Assembly: GCF_001274785.1 (NCBI RefSeq)
Contig: NZ_LHPI01000018.1
Coordinates: 1 to 64,000 of the forward strand
Direction of reading: 5' to 3'
DNA: 64,000 nt
Origin: Vibrio hepatarius
GTDB taxonomy: Bacteria > Pseudomonadota > Gammaproteobacteria > Enterobacterales > Vibrionaceae
Below are positions 8,172-17,881 of this stretch, piece by piece (position 1 is the stretch's first letter; every line of letters starts with the position of its first letter). A model generated the notes under the pieces. The model had not been told where the DNA came from and made no database searches. It saw only the letters and a program-made list of their open reading frames with translations. The translations under genes and the position numbers were made by a program.

Positions 8172-9212
8172 ATGAAAACCTCATTCCCACTTATTCTTCT
8201 CTTTGTTTCATTCTTTAGCGTTGCCGGAAGAACACCGCTCAACGTTTATTTGTGGGAAGACACACTTTCTCCTCAAGTCGTCGAACTGTGGGAACGCAAC
8301 AATAACTACCAAATTCAACGCTCTCATTTCGACAATGATGACGAACGCAGTTTGTTGATGATGAAAAGCGTCCAGTTACCTTTTGATATCGTGGTACTGG
8401 ATAACGTTTCAGCACAAATCTATGGCCGACAAGGCATCTTCGAAGATCTATCTAAACTGCCGAATAGAAAACACAACGCGGCCAAATGGAACCAAGCGTG
8501 CGGCACTCACGCCGTACCCTACTTTTGGGGCTCAGTAGGAATCGCATATCGTAAAGACCTGATTGCCAACCCACCTAAAACATGGGATGAGTTTGTCCAC
8601 CCACCCGCTGAGCTAGAAGGCCGAATCGGCATGATCAACGACAGCGTGGAAACCTTCTTGCCGCTGTTTTATAGCTTAGGCATTGCCCCAACCACTGAAG
8701 ATGTCTCCCAGATCCAGTCTAGTTATGAGGCTCTCCAACGCTTTAGCGAAAAAGTCCTGACTTTCGATTACATCCTAAGCTACATCCGCAGCCAGAAAAA
8801 TTACGACAAGTTACAAATGGCACTGGCATACAGCGGCGACCAACATTCGTTGAATCGCTTTTTTACTGGCAACAATTGGGATTTTTCGGTCCCAGATGGT
8901 GAGCTTTACATCTGGGTCGATTGTCTGGCCGTCAGCAGTCATTCAGAAAACAAACGCGCCGCGCTCTCGTTTTTGAATCATCTTTCAGATCCCGAAAACG
9001 CTGCAAAGAATGCAATCCATATCAAAGCTGCAACGCCCAATTTAAGTGCACTAAAACTAATGCCAGATTGGTACCTAAATGATGCATCATTGTTCCCGGG
9101 TGAAGAAAGAGTCGCCAACGCTCATATCGACAGCGAACTTTCGGCACAAAATATTAGCCTAAGAACAAAAATAATTAATCGTATTCTTAAACGTCATGAA
9201 GCTCAGTACTAG
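8172..9212 (+). CDS. nspS: Periplasmic polyamine (norspermidine) sensor NspS
   Basis: PotD/spermidine-binding-like periplasmic protein of 346 residues with a signal peptide at about 1-19. Unlike transport PotD proteins it is encoded with a GGDEF-EAL gene rather than a permease. In V. cholerae NspS binds norspermidine or spermidine and docks onto MbaA to tune c-di-GMP. The solute-binding fold is evident (NVYLWEDTLSPQVVELW; FDIVVLDN; the VGIAYRKDLI hinge segment). It overlaps the mbaA start by 17 bases, so the two are translationally coupled. Confidence 0.9.
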   Translation: MKTSFPLILLFVSFFSVAGRTPLNVYLWEDTLSPQVVELWERNNNYQIQRSHFDNDDERSLLMMKSVQLPFDIVVLDNVSAQIYGRQGIFEDLSKLPNRKHNAAKWNQACGTHAVPYFWGSVGIAYRKDLIANPPKTWDEFVHPPAELEGRIGMINDSVETFLPLFYSLGIAPTTEDVSQIQSSYEALQRFSEKVLTFDYILSYIRSQKNYDKLQMALAYSGDQHSLNRFFTGNNWDFSVPDGELYIWVDCLAVSSHSENKRAALSFLNHLSDPENAAKNAIHIKAATPNLSALKLMPDWYLNDASLFPGEERVANAHIDSELSAQNISLRTKIINRILKRHEAQY

Positions 9213-11541
9213 AGTTCTGTTACTAGTCACGCCAGTCATTCTCCTTAGTGCTGCTGTTTCTAGCTACAGCATATACTCGAACCAAAAAGAAACTCTGATC
9301 AAGCGCGAAAACAGTTACTTACAACTGACAATGGAAAAGCTTGCGGGGCACTTTCGTCAGTCAGTTTCCTTAATCAATAGTTACTCATTAACGCTCATTA
9401 AAAGCGACATCATCCGCCATTACTTTGGTCAGCCAGAAAATCCCTACCGAGAAATGAAGCTGATCGAGAGCCTGCAAACTACGATTGATGACTTACAACC
9501 CAACCAACAAGATGCACTCGCAGTCGCCATTGTCGACAGCAACGAAGAAGTGAAATTCTTTGCTGATAATCAAAGTGACCCTTTTGGTACTTTAGATGAA
9601 AACGTCCTGACTTACGTAAAGTACATGTATAAGCACACCGGAGAGCTCTCTCACACGGGCTTTGCACACAATTATCAGGGGCAGAGCATTTTGATCCGCT
9701 ACGATATTCTGGACAAAAACACCCTAACCTCTCCGCTGAGTTACAACAAAGACCAAATTTTTTTCGTCATCGTTTCGTTGTCGCTGGAAAAGTTTGACGA
9801 GATAAAACACGTTCTCGAATTTGATAACGACAGCAGCATCTACTTTTCTCTTGAACCGGTGAAAAAACCCGGTTTAACGCAGTCTGTCGAATTGAAACCC
9901 AACCTGTATGCGGTACTTGACCCTGCGCAGTACTTGTTGGATGAGCAATTGAGTAAGATTGAAAACAAACTCCTGATAGCTTTCGGTGCATCAGCGCTCA
10001 CGACCGTCATTATTTTATTGCTACTGCTTTACCAGCATGTCATCAAACCAATCACCCGTTTGGACGACCAACTGAGAGAAGTCGAGCAACAGCGCCGCAC
10101 GAATATCGACCGCCTGCCAAACGACAACGAAATCGGCCGTCTGTCGGTGCGCTTCTACGATATGTACCGTGAGCTCAACTCAAGCTACCAAAAAACTAAA
10201 GCGATGGCCGAAAATGACCATCTGACCCAGCTGGCGAACCGCTATCAATTCCAAACCTTTGCCAGCCGGAACATCGCCAATAAAATGCTTAACACCCGTG
10301 CTTGGATTCTCTATATCGACCTAGACAACTTTAAGTACGTTAACGACAAATACGGCCATAATGTCGGTGACAAGCTGCTAGTTAGCTTTGCCGAGCACAT
10401 CAAACAAAGCTGTCACGAGTTCGAACGTAACTTCGGCATTAAGTGTCTTGCGGCGCGTTTATCGGGTGACGAGTTTGCTATTTTTGTTTCTTCTTCTCAT
10501 CGTTCTAATTACGCCGAGCAGATGGCGAATGAAGTGCTCGACCCAATCCAAAATAGCGCTAACTCGCCGCTTGGCAACTTACCCATTACCGCCAGTATCG
10601 GCATTGCGTCTTACCCAAAAGATGGCCATGACCTCACCACTCTACTATCCAACGCCGATACCGCGATGTATCAAGCCAAGCGCGCAGGTAAGAACCAAGT
10701 CGCGCATTACTCTAAAGAGCTAGACCAAGTGGTTAAACGCCGGACGCAAATCGAGCGAGCGCTGCGTAACGGTGACCTTGATAAAGAATTTACCCTGATG
10801 TATCAACCTTACTTCGACCGTAGCGGTAAGGAAGTCAAAGGGTTGGAAGCCCTGTTACGTTGGGAGTCGAAAAAACTAGGTAATATTCCTCCAAGTGAGT
10901 TCATCCCTATTTCGGAGCAGATTGGCTTATTTGGCTCTATTGACCGTTGGGTGGTTAAACAAGCTTTCCTCGATTTTGAAGCTATCCAAGCGTGCTTTAA
11001 TCAACCAGTGCAGATTTCAATTAACCTCTCCTCAGCAGAGCTGGATTCTTTGCAGCTCGCCCAAGACATTATGGCGTTGTCGCGACAATACAAAGTCCAG
11101 CCGTATTTGATTGATTTTGAGATCACCGAAACCTTCGCGTCTGACTCGCAAAGTTTCTTGCTGCTGCATAAATTATCCCAAGCAGGTTTTAAGCTGACGA
11201 TTGATGACTTCGGCTCTGGTTACACCTCTATCACCCAACTGGTCGAATACCCGGTACAAAAAATCAAGTTCGACCGCGAGTTTTTAGGCACCTTAATCAA
11301 GACCAATAATCAGGCCGTCGTCAAACCTCTGGTTGACCTTTGTCATTCACAATCTATGCTAGTAACCGCAGAAGGGATCGAGTCTCATGAGATGCACACA
11401 TGGTTGGCCGAAAACCAATGTGATTACATGCAGGGCTACTATTTATCCGCCCCGTTGTCACTCGAGCAACTGCAAGCCAATAGCCCAAAGATGAAAGGAA
11501 TGATTGATGTCAGTGAAGAAAGTCGTCGTCGCTTCGCTTAA
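9196..11541 (+). CDS. mbaA: Membrane GGDEF-EAL protein MbaA
   Basis: Inner-membrane c-di-GMP enzyme controlled by periplasmic NspS. TM1 is at about 5-25 and a large periplasmic domain follows (about 30-255). TM2 is at about 258-282, then HAMP (about 283-335), GGDEF (about 345-500) and EAL (about 515-765). The GGDEF signature reads SGDEF (423-427). The EAL domain keeps EAL (551-553), NLSS, EITET, DDFGSG and the AEGIES glutamate, so phosphodiesterase activity is expected. V. cholerae MbaA is mainly a phosphodiesterase, and whether this cyclase site works is open. Confidence 0.92.
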   Translation: MKLSTRVLLLVTPVILLSAAVSSYSIYSNQKETLIKRENSYLQLTMEKLAGHFRQSVSLINSYSLTLIKSDIIRHYFGQPENPYREMKLIESLQTTIDDLQPNQQDALAVAIVDSNEEVKFFADNQSDPFGTLDENVLTYVKYMYKHTGELSHTGFAHNYQGQSILIRYDILDKNTLTSPLSYNKDQIFFVIVSLSLEKFDEIKHVLEFDNDSSIYFSLEPVKKPGLTQSVELKPNLYAVLDPAQYLLDEQLSKIENKLLIAFGASALTTVIILLLLLYQHVIKPITRLDDQLREVEQQRRTNIDRLPNDNEIGRLSVRFYDMYRELNSSYQKTKAMAENDHLTQLANRYQFQTFASRNIANKMLNTRAWILYIDLDNFKYVNDKYGHNVGDKLLVSFAEHIKQSCHEFERNFGIKCLAARLSGDEFAIFVSSSHRSNYAEQMANEVLDPIQNSANSPLGNLPITASIGIASYPKDGHDLTTLLSNADTAMYQAKRAGKNQVAHYSKELDQVVKRRTQIERALRNGDLDKEFTLMYQPYFDRSGKEVKGLEALLRWESKKLGNIPPSEFIPISEQIGLFGSIDRWVVKQAFLDFEAIQACFNQPVQISINLSSAELDSLQLAQDIMALSRQYKVQPYLIDFEITETFASDSQSFLLLHKLSQAGFKLTIDDFGSGYTSITQLVEYPVQKIKFDREFLGTLIKTNNQAVVKPLVDLCHSQSMLVTAEGIESHEMHTWLAENQCDYMQGYYLSAPLSLEQLQANSPKMKGMIDVSEESRRRFA

Positions 11542-12040
11542 CCCAGCCAAAATCAACGCGGTTAAGAGCGCGTTTCAATCTGCATTTCCACACCAAGCTT
11601 TTGAATTTATTGGTATGAGCGTCGAAAGTGAAGTCGACGATCAACCAATGAGTAATGAAGAAACCCGAGACGGTGCGCTTAATCGTGTTAGAAATGCCAA
11701 AATCTCGCAACCAGACGCTGACTATTACGTCGGTTTAGAAGCAGGGATCGAAGACAACGTTACCTTTGCCTGGATGATTATTGAGTCAGATACCCACCGA
11801 GGAGAATCGCGTTCAGCAAGTTTGATGCTGCCGCCGTTGGTGATTGAAAAGCTCGATCACGCCAATGAACTAGGCGATGTGATGGATGAGGTGTTTGGCA
11901 CTGAAAACATCAAACAAAAAGGTGGAGCAATTAGCCTGCTCACTCAAGACTTGCTCACTCGCAGCAGTGTCTATCATCAGGCATTGATTTTGGCGTTAAT
12001 TCCTTTTACCAACCCAGAGCACTTTCCTGCCAACTTATAA
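11507..12040 (+). CDS. yjjX: Inosine/xanthosine triphosphatase YjjX family
   Basis: House-cleaning NTPase that hydrolyses ITP and XTP to keep deaminated purines out of nucleic acids. About 177 residues with the ITPase-like N-terminal motif SLNPAKINAVKSAF and the GLEAGIED segment. The ATG start after AAAGGAATG is preferred over a TTG one codon earlier. It overlaps the end of mbaA by 35 bases, so it is the third gene of the nspS-mbaA operon, the same arrangement as in V. cholerae. The functional link to c-di-GMP is unclear. Confidence 0.92.
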   Translation: MSVKKVVVASLNPAKINAVKSAFQSAFPHQAFEFIGMSVESEVDDQPMSNEETRDGALNRVRNAKISQPDADYYVGLEAGIEDNVTFAWMIIESDTHRGESRSASLMLPPLVIEKLDHANELGDVMDEVFGTENIKQKGGAISLLTQDLLTRSSVYHQALILALIPFTNPEHFPANL

Positions 12041-12068
12041 AAAAAGGTGCCGATTTGGCACCTTTCTA
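12040..12068. terminator. Bidirectional yjjX/trpR terminator
   Basis: AAAGGTGCC/GGCACCTTT stem flanked by an A run on the left and a T-rich run on the right, between two convergent genes. Confidence 0.85.
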
Positions 12069-12069
12069 T

Positions 12070-12366
12070 TTACTTACGTTCCAGCAGTTGAGTGATCACA
12101 CTCTTTTCTTGCTCAGACTTTGATTTTAATTCATTCGAGCCGCGTGTGATGGTTGCAATCCCGACGCCGAGTAGCTGACTAATCTGTCTTTGCGAAAGCT
12201 CACCTTTCAGCAGCTCACGAAAGATGTTAACCCTTGAAATCAGAGACTCTCGCTCATCAGGGCTAAGCAACATAGTTAACAACATTTCATGCTGATTGGT
12301 TGCCGTGCTTTCTTTGACTAAATCTAATATTTCCTGCCACTCAGTGTACTCAGGTTGTGTTGCCAT
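12070..12366 (-). CDS. trpR: Trp operon repressor TrpR
   Basis: Tryptophan-activated dimeric repressor. I start the 98-residue protein at MATQPEYTEW, directly behind GGCGGAGAAAAG. A longer frame from 12408 runs into the slt 3' end and adds non-conserved residues. The helix-turn-helix LSQRQISQLLGVGIATITRG is typical of the family. It lies 19 bases after slt in the same orientation, the usual slt-trpR pairing. Confidence 0.95.
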   Translation of the reverse strand: MATQPEYTEWQEILDLVKESTATNQHEMLLTMLLSPDERESLISRVNIFRELLKGELSQRQISQLLGVGIATITRGSNELKSKSEQEKSVITQLLERK

Positions 12367-12385
12367 CTTTTCTCCGCCTAGGAAT

Positions 12386-14341
12386 TTAATACCTGGTATC
12401 GACCTCATTCTGGTTCAAAAACGCGCCATCGACATTCAAGAGATCACGATAGTAGGTTTCGAACATCAAAATGTTTTGCACGTAACCACGGGTTTCATTG
12501 AACGGTATCGCCTCAATGAAAGCATAGGCATCCAACTTGCCTTGTGTACGTTCGCGCCAGGTTTTGACTCGATGTGGACCCGCATTATACGCAGCAAACG
12601 CAAAAATTCGATTGTTATCGTATTGCTCCAACAAACCTTTTAGGTAGTGGCTGCCAATCTCGATATTTTTGCCGACTTCGTACAAGTCATTACTGCTATC
12701 GTAGCTTAGTTCGTATTTACGCGCGGTATATTTCGCCGTTGAAGGCATGATTTGCATGATACCACGAGCGCCAACCGGAGACTTCGCTTCGATGTCCATC
12801 GCGCTTTCCTGACGAGCTAACGACATCAAAGTAATCGGGTCAATGCTGTGCTTTTCGCCATAGAAATTAAACCACCAGCGGTGAGCAATTGGGAAACGCA
12901 GCTTCAGGTTATCCCACATTTTCGCCTTGATACTGGCAGTAACCGTTAAATGGTGCCAACGCTTGTAGGAAGCATACGCGGCCAACATCTCTTTCTGCTC
13001 TTCATTCGCTCGTGCCAGCAACCAGTACCATTCACTTTTTGCCGCAGCAATTTTATCGCGCTCGATCAGCTCTTCAATTCGCACCAAAGACGAGTTAAAC
13101 GGCTTGATGAGCGCCTTGTTTAACGTCACCGTCGACACAGGGTAATCGATAGAGCGCTTGATCTCTTTCGCCGCGGCAACGCTGTAGAAGTTACGTTGAC
13201 CGACCAGTTTTTCAAGTCGTTGATGGCCTTTCTGTTTCTCGCCAGTTGCCACTTCACTTCTGCCTAGCCAGTACTGCCAGCGCAATGAGTTCTGCAGCTC
13301 AGGAGGCATACGCGCAATCCAGTCCATAACACCTTGCCAGTCCATTTCTTGGATTGCCAAACGCGTTCTGCGCTCCAGTAGCGATGAGTTAGCAGAACCA
13401 GCAATCGCGCCATCTCGCCATTGTGCTAGCTCGGCAGAGTCGGTGTTGATCAGACGAATCGCCAGATAATCGGCAATGGATTGACTCTGTTCCTTTGTTA
13501 GCTTCTGCGCTTTAACTGCACTGTCAAAGACAGCCTGAGCTTGTTTCACATCTTTACGCGCCAGCTTTTTCAAACCGAGTATGGTTTGCTGCTGATAAAA
13601 TTCACTCGCGTCATGTTGGCGAGCGAATTCAAGCACACTCTCTGGTTTGGTGAACAACGCTTTCATATCTGTAGCTTGCTGCTTGGCTTGGTCTGATTTG
13701 AGTAGCTTTTGCAGGTAATTCATCAAAGCGCCATTACGCGCCTCAAATGCGAGTAGCATACGCTCCATCACTTGCGCGTCGGTTCTTAAGCCCGCTTCGC
13801 TCCAAGCGTTAAATAGCGGGTCGCAGGCACCTGAAACACTGCTACCGGACAACCAGAGTTTCTCGGCACCTTTAAACGCTGCGTCGTGCTTGCCTTGCTG
13901 ATATAGCGCATTGTAGTAATGGCACTGGTAAGTCTCTCCTGCCGGCTCGTGCTGTTGAAACTCGAGTAGCCTTGCCCATTGTTCTTGACTGGCTAGCTGG
14001 CTAAGGTATGGCGCACTGATTCGTCTGGAAAACGGAAAGGCCTTATGCGACTCGATAAACTGTTCGACTTCCGCTGGAGAGCGCTCGCCAATATCGACTA
14101 AAAACGCACGGTAATCCACGTAAGGCGTTAGCGGGTAATCTTTAATTTGATTGCGAATTGTCTGGTACTTCGCAACATCTCTCGCATCTAAGAGCTCTTG
14201 CGCTTGATCGTAAATATCACGTTGTTGCTGAAGAGTCATAGCCACAGCAGAGGTGGCATAACTTGCGCTGCAAACCATCGATGTCATAACCAACAGCGAT
14301 GAAGGAATGCGATGCAGCGACTTTGAAAGCGTCGACACCAT
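12386..14341 (-). CDS. slt: Soluble lytic murein transglycosylase Slt
   Basis: Periplasmic exolytic transglycosylase that cleaves murein to 1,6-anhydroMurNAc products, which feed the nagZ/anmK/murQ pathway found later in this window. The 651-residue protein has a signal peptide (about 1-33). A long alpha-helical superhelical (U/L) domain follows (about 35-475), then a C-terminal lysozyme-like SLT domain. That domain has the catalytic glutamate in LARQESAMD and the GIMQIMPSTA and AYNAG motifs. Upstream of trpR and divergent from ettA. Confidence 0.95.
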   Translation of the reverse strand: MVSTLSKSLHRIPSSLLVMTSMVCSASYATSAVAMTLQQQRDIYDQAQELLDARDVAKYQTIRNQIKDYPLTPYVDYRAFLVDIGERSPAEVEQFIESHKAFPFSRRISAPYLSQLASQEQWARLLEFQQHEPAGETYQCHYYNALYQQGKHDAAFKGAEKLWLSGSSVSGACDPLFNAWSEAGLRTDAQVMERMLLAFEARNGALMNYLQKLLKSDQAKQQATDMKALFTKPESVLEFARQHDASEFYQQQTILGLKKLARKDVKQAQAVFDSAVKAQKLTKEQSQSIADYLAIRLINTDSAELAQWRDGAIAGSANSSLLERRTRLAIQEMDWQGVMDWIARMPPELQNSLRWQYWLGRSEVATGEKQKGHQRLEKLVGQRNFYSVAAAKEIKRSIDYPVSTVTLNKALIKPFNSSLVRIEELIERDKIAAAKSEWYWLLARANEEQKEMLAAYASYKRWHHLTVTASIKAKMWDNLKLRFPIAHRWWFNFYGEKHSIDPITLMSLARQESAMDIEAKSPVGARGIMQIMPSTAKYTARKYELSYDSSNDLYEVGKNIEIGSHYLKGLLEQYDNNRIFAFAAYNAGPHRVKTWRERTQGKLDAYAFIEAIPFNETRGYVQNILMFETYYRDLLNVDGAFLNQNEVDTRY

Positions 14342-14596
14342 GTTTCTCTTCCCATTGAGAGTAGTGAAATGAATCCCTAATTAAGCTCATTGTAAGCCGT
14401 GCTGTAAAGTGAGATGGCGAAAATAAAAATAATTTCACATTACTGTGACATTCGACGAGCCTCATTAAATATTTACTGCCTGAATCATCAACTAAATTAA
14501 TGATTTTTGTCGTAACCGTTTTCAGGGTAACAAACGCTATCATCTTGGTATAAAATGTCGGTTTACCGTGAATTGAAATGTTAGGAACGATCGGCA
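14342..14596. promoter_or_regulatory. Divergent slt/ettA promoter region
   Basis: A 255-base intergenic stretch between divergent genes. A TATAAA hexamer near 14551-14556 is a candidate -10 for ettA. I can place no unambiguous -35 or operator, and there is no additional ORF. Confidence 0.35.
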
Positions 14597-16264
14597 ATGG
14601 CTGAATACGTATATACGATGTCGCGCGTGAGCAAAATTGTGCCACCAAAGCGACAAATTCTTAAAGACATCTCTCTGAGCTTCTTCCCTGGCGCAAAAAT
14701 TGGTGTGTTAGGTCTAAACGGTGCAGGTAAATCGACGCTACTACGCATCATGGCGGGTATCGATACTGACATCGATGGTGAAGCACGTCCACAACCTGGA
14801 TTGAACGTGGGTTACCTACCACAGGAGCCGGTACTGGATGAATCAAAGACCGTTCGTGAAATCGTTGAAGAAGCAGTCTCTGACGTAGCTGGTGCACTTA
14901 AACGCCTTGATGCGGTATATGCTGCATACGCAGAACCAGATGCCGATTTCGATGCGCTGGCAAAAGAGCAAGGCGAGCTTGAAGCGCTGATTCAGGCGAA
15001 AGATGGTCACAACCTTGATAACGCGTTAGAGCGCGCTGCTGACGCTCTTCGTCTTCCAGAGTGGGACCAAAGAATTGCACACCTATCAGGTGGTGAGCGC
15101 CGCCGTGTTGCCATTTGTCGCCTGCTACTCGAAAAGCCAGACATGCTGCTGCTCGACGAACCAACCAACCACTTGGACGCAGAATCTGTTGCATGGCTTG
15201 AGCGTTTCCTAGTCGATTACTCAGGTACTGTTGTGGCGATCACCCACGACCGTTACTTCCTAGATAACGCAGCGGGTTGGATTCTTGAGCTTGACCGTGG
15301 TGAAGGTATTCCATGGGAAGGCAACTACACCTCTTGGCTAGAGCAGAAAGATGCGCGTCTACAACAGGAAGCATCGCAAGAAAGCGCTCGTCAAAAGACC
15401 ATCGAGAAAGAGCTTGAATGGGTACGTAAGAACCCTAAAGGTCGTCAGGCAAAATCTAAAGCGCGTATGGCTCGCTTCGAAGAACTGCAAAGTACTGACC
15501 ACCAGAAACGTAACGAAACTAACGAACTGTTTATCCCGCCAGGTGAGCGTTTGGGTGACAAGGTTATCGAAGTGAATAACCTAACCAAGTCATTCGACGG
15601 TCGCGTACTGATTGATGACCTATCATTCAGCATCCCTAAAGGTGCGATCGTCGGTATCATCGGTGCCAACGGTGCAGGTAAATCGACGCTGTTTAAGATG
15701 CTTAGCGGCACTGAACAACCAGACTCAGGTACGATTGAGATGGGTGATACTGTGAAACTGGCGTCTGTTGAGCAGTTCCGTGACTCGATGAACGATAAGA
15801 ACACCGTGTTCCAAGAGATCTCTGAAGGCGCTGATATCATTAAGATCAACAACTTCGAAATCCCAGCACGTGCTTACTGTTCACGTTTCAACTTCAAAGG
15901 CTCTGACCAACAGAAGATCATCGGCGAACTGTCTGGTGGTGAGCGTAACCGTGTCCACCTAGCAAAACTGCTTAAAGCGGGCGGTAACGTATTGCTACTC
16001 GATGAACCGACCAACGACCTTGACGTAGAAACACTGCGTGCGCTTGAGGAAGCACTGCTTGAGTTCCCAGGCTGTGCCATGGTTATCTCGCACGACCGTT
16101 GGTTCCTTGACCGTATTGCGACGCACATCATCGACTACCGCGATGAAGGCCAAGTTAACTTCTACGAAGGTAACTACACGGAATACATGGAATGGCTGAA
16201 GAAGACCCTTGGTCCAGAAGCAGCAGAGCCACACCGCATCAAATACAAGCGTATCGCAAAATAA
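14597..16264 (+). CDS. ettA: Energy-dependent translational throttle EttA (ABC-F)
   Basis: Cytoplasmic ABC-F ATPase that binds the ribosomal E site and gates the first elongation step according to ATP/ADP ratio. The 555 residues equal the E. coli length. Two ABC domains are present. The first has GLNGAGKST (about 39-47), LSGGERRR and LLLDEPTNHLD. The second has GANGAGKST (about 356-364), LSGGERNR and LLLDEPTNDLD. An Arm insertion and a charged inter-domain linker rich in R and K (about 245-305) mark the EttA subgroup. There are no membrane segments. Confidence 0.96.
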   Translation: MAEYVYTMSRVSKIVPPKRQILKDISLSFFPGAKIGVLGLNGAGKSTLLRIMAGIDTDIDGEARPQPGLNVGYLPQEPVLDESKTVREIVEEAVSDVAGALKRLDAVYAAYAEPDADFDALAKEQGELEALIQAKDGHNLDNALERAADALRLPEWDQRIAHLSGGERRRVAICRLLLEKPDMLLLDEPTNHLDAESVAWLERFLVDYSGTVVAITHDRYFLDNAAGWILELDRGEGIPWEGNYTSWLEQKDARLQQEASQESARQKTIEKELEWVRKNPKGRQAKSKARMARFEELQSTDHQKRNETNELFIPPGERLGDKVIEVNNLTKSFDGRVLIDDLSFSIPKGAIVGIIGANGAGKSTLFKMLSGTEQPDSGTIEMGDTVKLASVEQFRDSMNDKNTVFQEISEGADIIKINNFEIPARAYCSRFNFKGSDQQKIIGELSGGERNRVHLAKLLKAGGNVLLLDEPTNDLDVETLRALEEALLEFPGCAMVISHDRWFLDRIATHIIDYRDEGQVNFYEGNYTEYMEWLKKTLGPEAAEPHRIKYKRIAK

Positions 16265-16280
16265 TACGCTTGAATTATGT

Positions 16281-16313
16281 GCAAAGGCCGCTTAAATTAG
16301 CGGCCTTTATTAT
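16281..16313 (+). terminator. ettA terminator
   Basis: AAAGGCCGC/GCGGCCTTT stem with loop and a T-rich tail just after the ettA stop. Confidence 0.85.
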
Positions 16314-16429
16314 TTGCCTCGCATAACCGAGAATTTCGCTGTCGAGTACAAATAATTATTGCGAAGCACTCAGCATAGCGACTAACCTTATTTTGATAAT
16401 CCAATAATTTCGAGATAAGAGAGATATCT

Positions 16430-16801
16430 ATGCCAGAACGTCGCCATTTTTCGCGCATTGTCTATCGCACTCCTGCCATCCTTGTACAAGGTGAGCAAAC
16501 GATCAATGCGTCGATTAGAGATCTGTCATTGCACGGTTTACTTATCAAAAGCGATCAAGCCAGCGAGCTTAATCTCGACAAGCAAATTGATGTGGAATTT
16601 GCGCTTTTAGGTAGTGATATCACTATCCAGCTTACCGGCAACATCGTCGAAATTAATAATAATATGATTCGTCTTAGCATTGATCATATTGATATTGAAA
16701 GTATTGGATACCTGAAGCGTTTAGTTGAACTCAATGTCGGTGACGACGAGTTGCTCTACAGGGATATAGAGCACTTATCCGAACTGGGTGAACATACTTA
16801 A
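16430..16801 (+). CDS. plzA: PilZ-domain c-di-GMP receptor
   Basis: A single PilZ domain of 123 residues. Both c-di-GMP-binding signatures are intact: the N-terminal ERRHFSR (RxxxR type) and DLSLHG (D/NxSxxG). The position next to ettA and tyrA matches V. cholerae VC0697 (PlzA), hence the symbol. A downstream effector is not identifiable from sequence. It overlaps or abuts the following peptidase gene and so may be cotranscribed with it. Confidence 0.85.
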   Translation: MPERRHFSRIVYRTPAILVQGEQTINASIRDLSLHGLLIKSDQASELNLDKQIDVEFALLGSDITIQLTGNIVEINNNMIRLSIDHIDIESIGYLKRLVELNVGDDELLYRDIEHLSELGEHT

Positions 16802-16811
16802 CGAACAACTT

Positions 16812-17828
16812 ATGTCTAGAAAAATTACTATCTCCATTCCCGGCTCCAACGGTGAAACACGCTTTTATCTTTCGCGCCCCGTTTTCGCCGTTTCTCTTAC
16901 CGCTTTACTCGCGTCAATTATTTCAGGGGCAGTCTATGTCCATGGCAATATTGAAAAAGACCAAATCGCGCAAGCGAAATACGACGCGCTGATTGATAAA
17001 CTCAGCCAAGTTGAAAAAGAGAAAGACGATCTTGAACAGCTCTATACCGCGCAAGTGGGTGAAACTCATTCACTCTCGCAAGAGCTAGAAGATAAAAACA
17101 ACATGATCAACATCTTAGGCCGACGAGTTTACGACGTTGAATCCGCGCTTGGCCTCGCTGACCCATTCGCGAATGAAGAGAGCAGTCTCGAAAACCGTCT
17201 CGATGCCGCCGCGGTGGATTCTGCGGTACGTGCAACGCTATTTCGCATGATCCCTAACGATACGCCGATCGATTATCAGCGCATCTCATCCTCTTATGGC
17301 AGACGCACTAACCCAATCACTGGCAAACGTCATACCCATACCGGTATCGATTTAACTTGTGACCGTGGTGACCCGATTTACGCGCCGGCTGACGCTGTCG
17401 TAGAGACGGTTCGCCCAAGCTCCAAAGGCTTCGGTAACTTCCTGACGCTAAGACACTCTTTTGGCTTTATGAGCTCATACGCGCACCTGTCCAAATTCAA
17501 GGTACGCAGCGGGCAATTTGTCAGTAAAGGGGATTTGATCGCGACCTGTGGCAACTCAGGTAACTCTACCGGCCCTCACCTTCATTACGAAGTACGCTTT
17601 TTAGGCCGTCCGTTGAACCCGCGCTACACCATGGAGTGGACGCCAGAGAACTTCAACTATCTGTTTGAAAAAGAGAAGACGGTGAAATGGGCACCATTGG
17701 TGGACTTGATTGATAATACAGTGCGACTACAGATCAACTTGACCAATAACCCATACGTTGAAAACAACGTGAATACGGTTAAAAACGAAGAAACGCCCGC
17801 GAAAGCTGAAATTACCAGCGTGCAATAA
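16812..17828 (+). CDS. Membrane-anchored M23 (LytM) murein endopeptidase
   Basis: Probable zinc endopeptidase cutting peptidoglycan cross-links. One N-terminal transmembrane anchor (FYLSRPVFAVSLTALLASII...) is followed by a periplasmic coiled coil (about 45-105) and a C-terminal LytM domain. The zinc motifs are complete: HTHTGIDLTCD and GPHLHYEVRF, so the enzyme should be active. I choose the ATG at MSRKITISI. An in-frame GTG eight codons upstream would overlap the PilZ gene. Which named Vibrio endopeptidase it corresponds to I cannot say. Confidence 0.85.
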   Translation: MSRKITISIPGSNGETRFYLSRPVFAVSLTALLASIISGAVYVHGNIEKDQIAQAKYDALIDKLSQVEKEKDDLEQLYTAQVGETHSLSQELEDKNNMINILGRRVYDVESALGLADPFANEESSLENRLDAAAVDSAVRATLFRMIPNDTPIDYQRISSSYGRRTNPITGKRHTHTGIDLTCDRGDPIYAPADAVVETVRPSSKGFGNFLTLRHSFGFMSSYAHLSKFKVRSGQFVSKGDLIATCGNSGNSTGPHLHYEVRFLGRPLNPRYTMEWTPENFNYLFEKEKTVKWAPLVDLIDNTVRLQINLTNNPYVENNVNTVKNEETPAKAEITSVQ

Positions 17829-17830
17829 TC

Positions 17831-17866
17831 CAAAAAAGAGCTGCCATTGGCAGCTCTTTTTATTTT
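17831..17866. terminator. Bidirectional terminator between the M23 gene and tyrA
   Basis: AAAAGAGCTGCC/GGCAGCTCTTTT stem with A and T runs on both flanks between convergent genes. Confidence 0.9.
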
Positions 17867-17881
17867 TCGATGAGCGATAGG

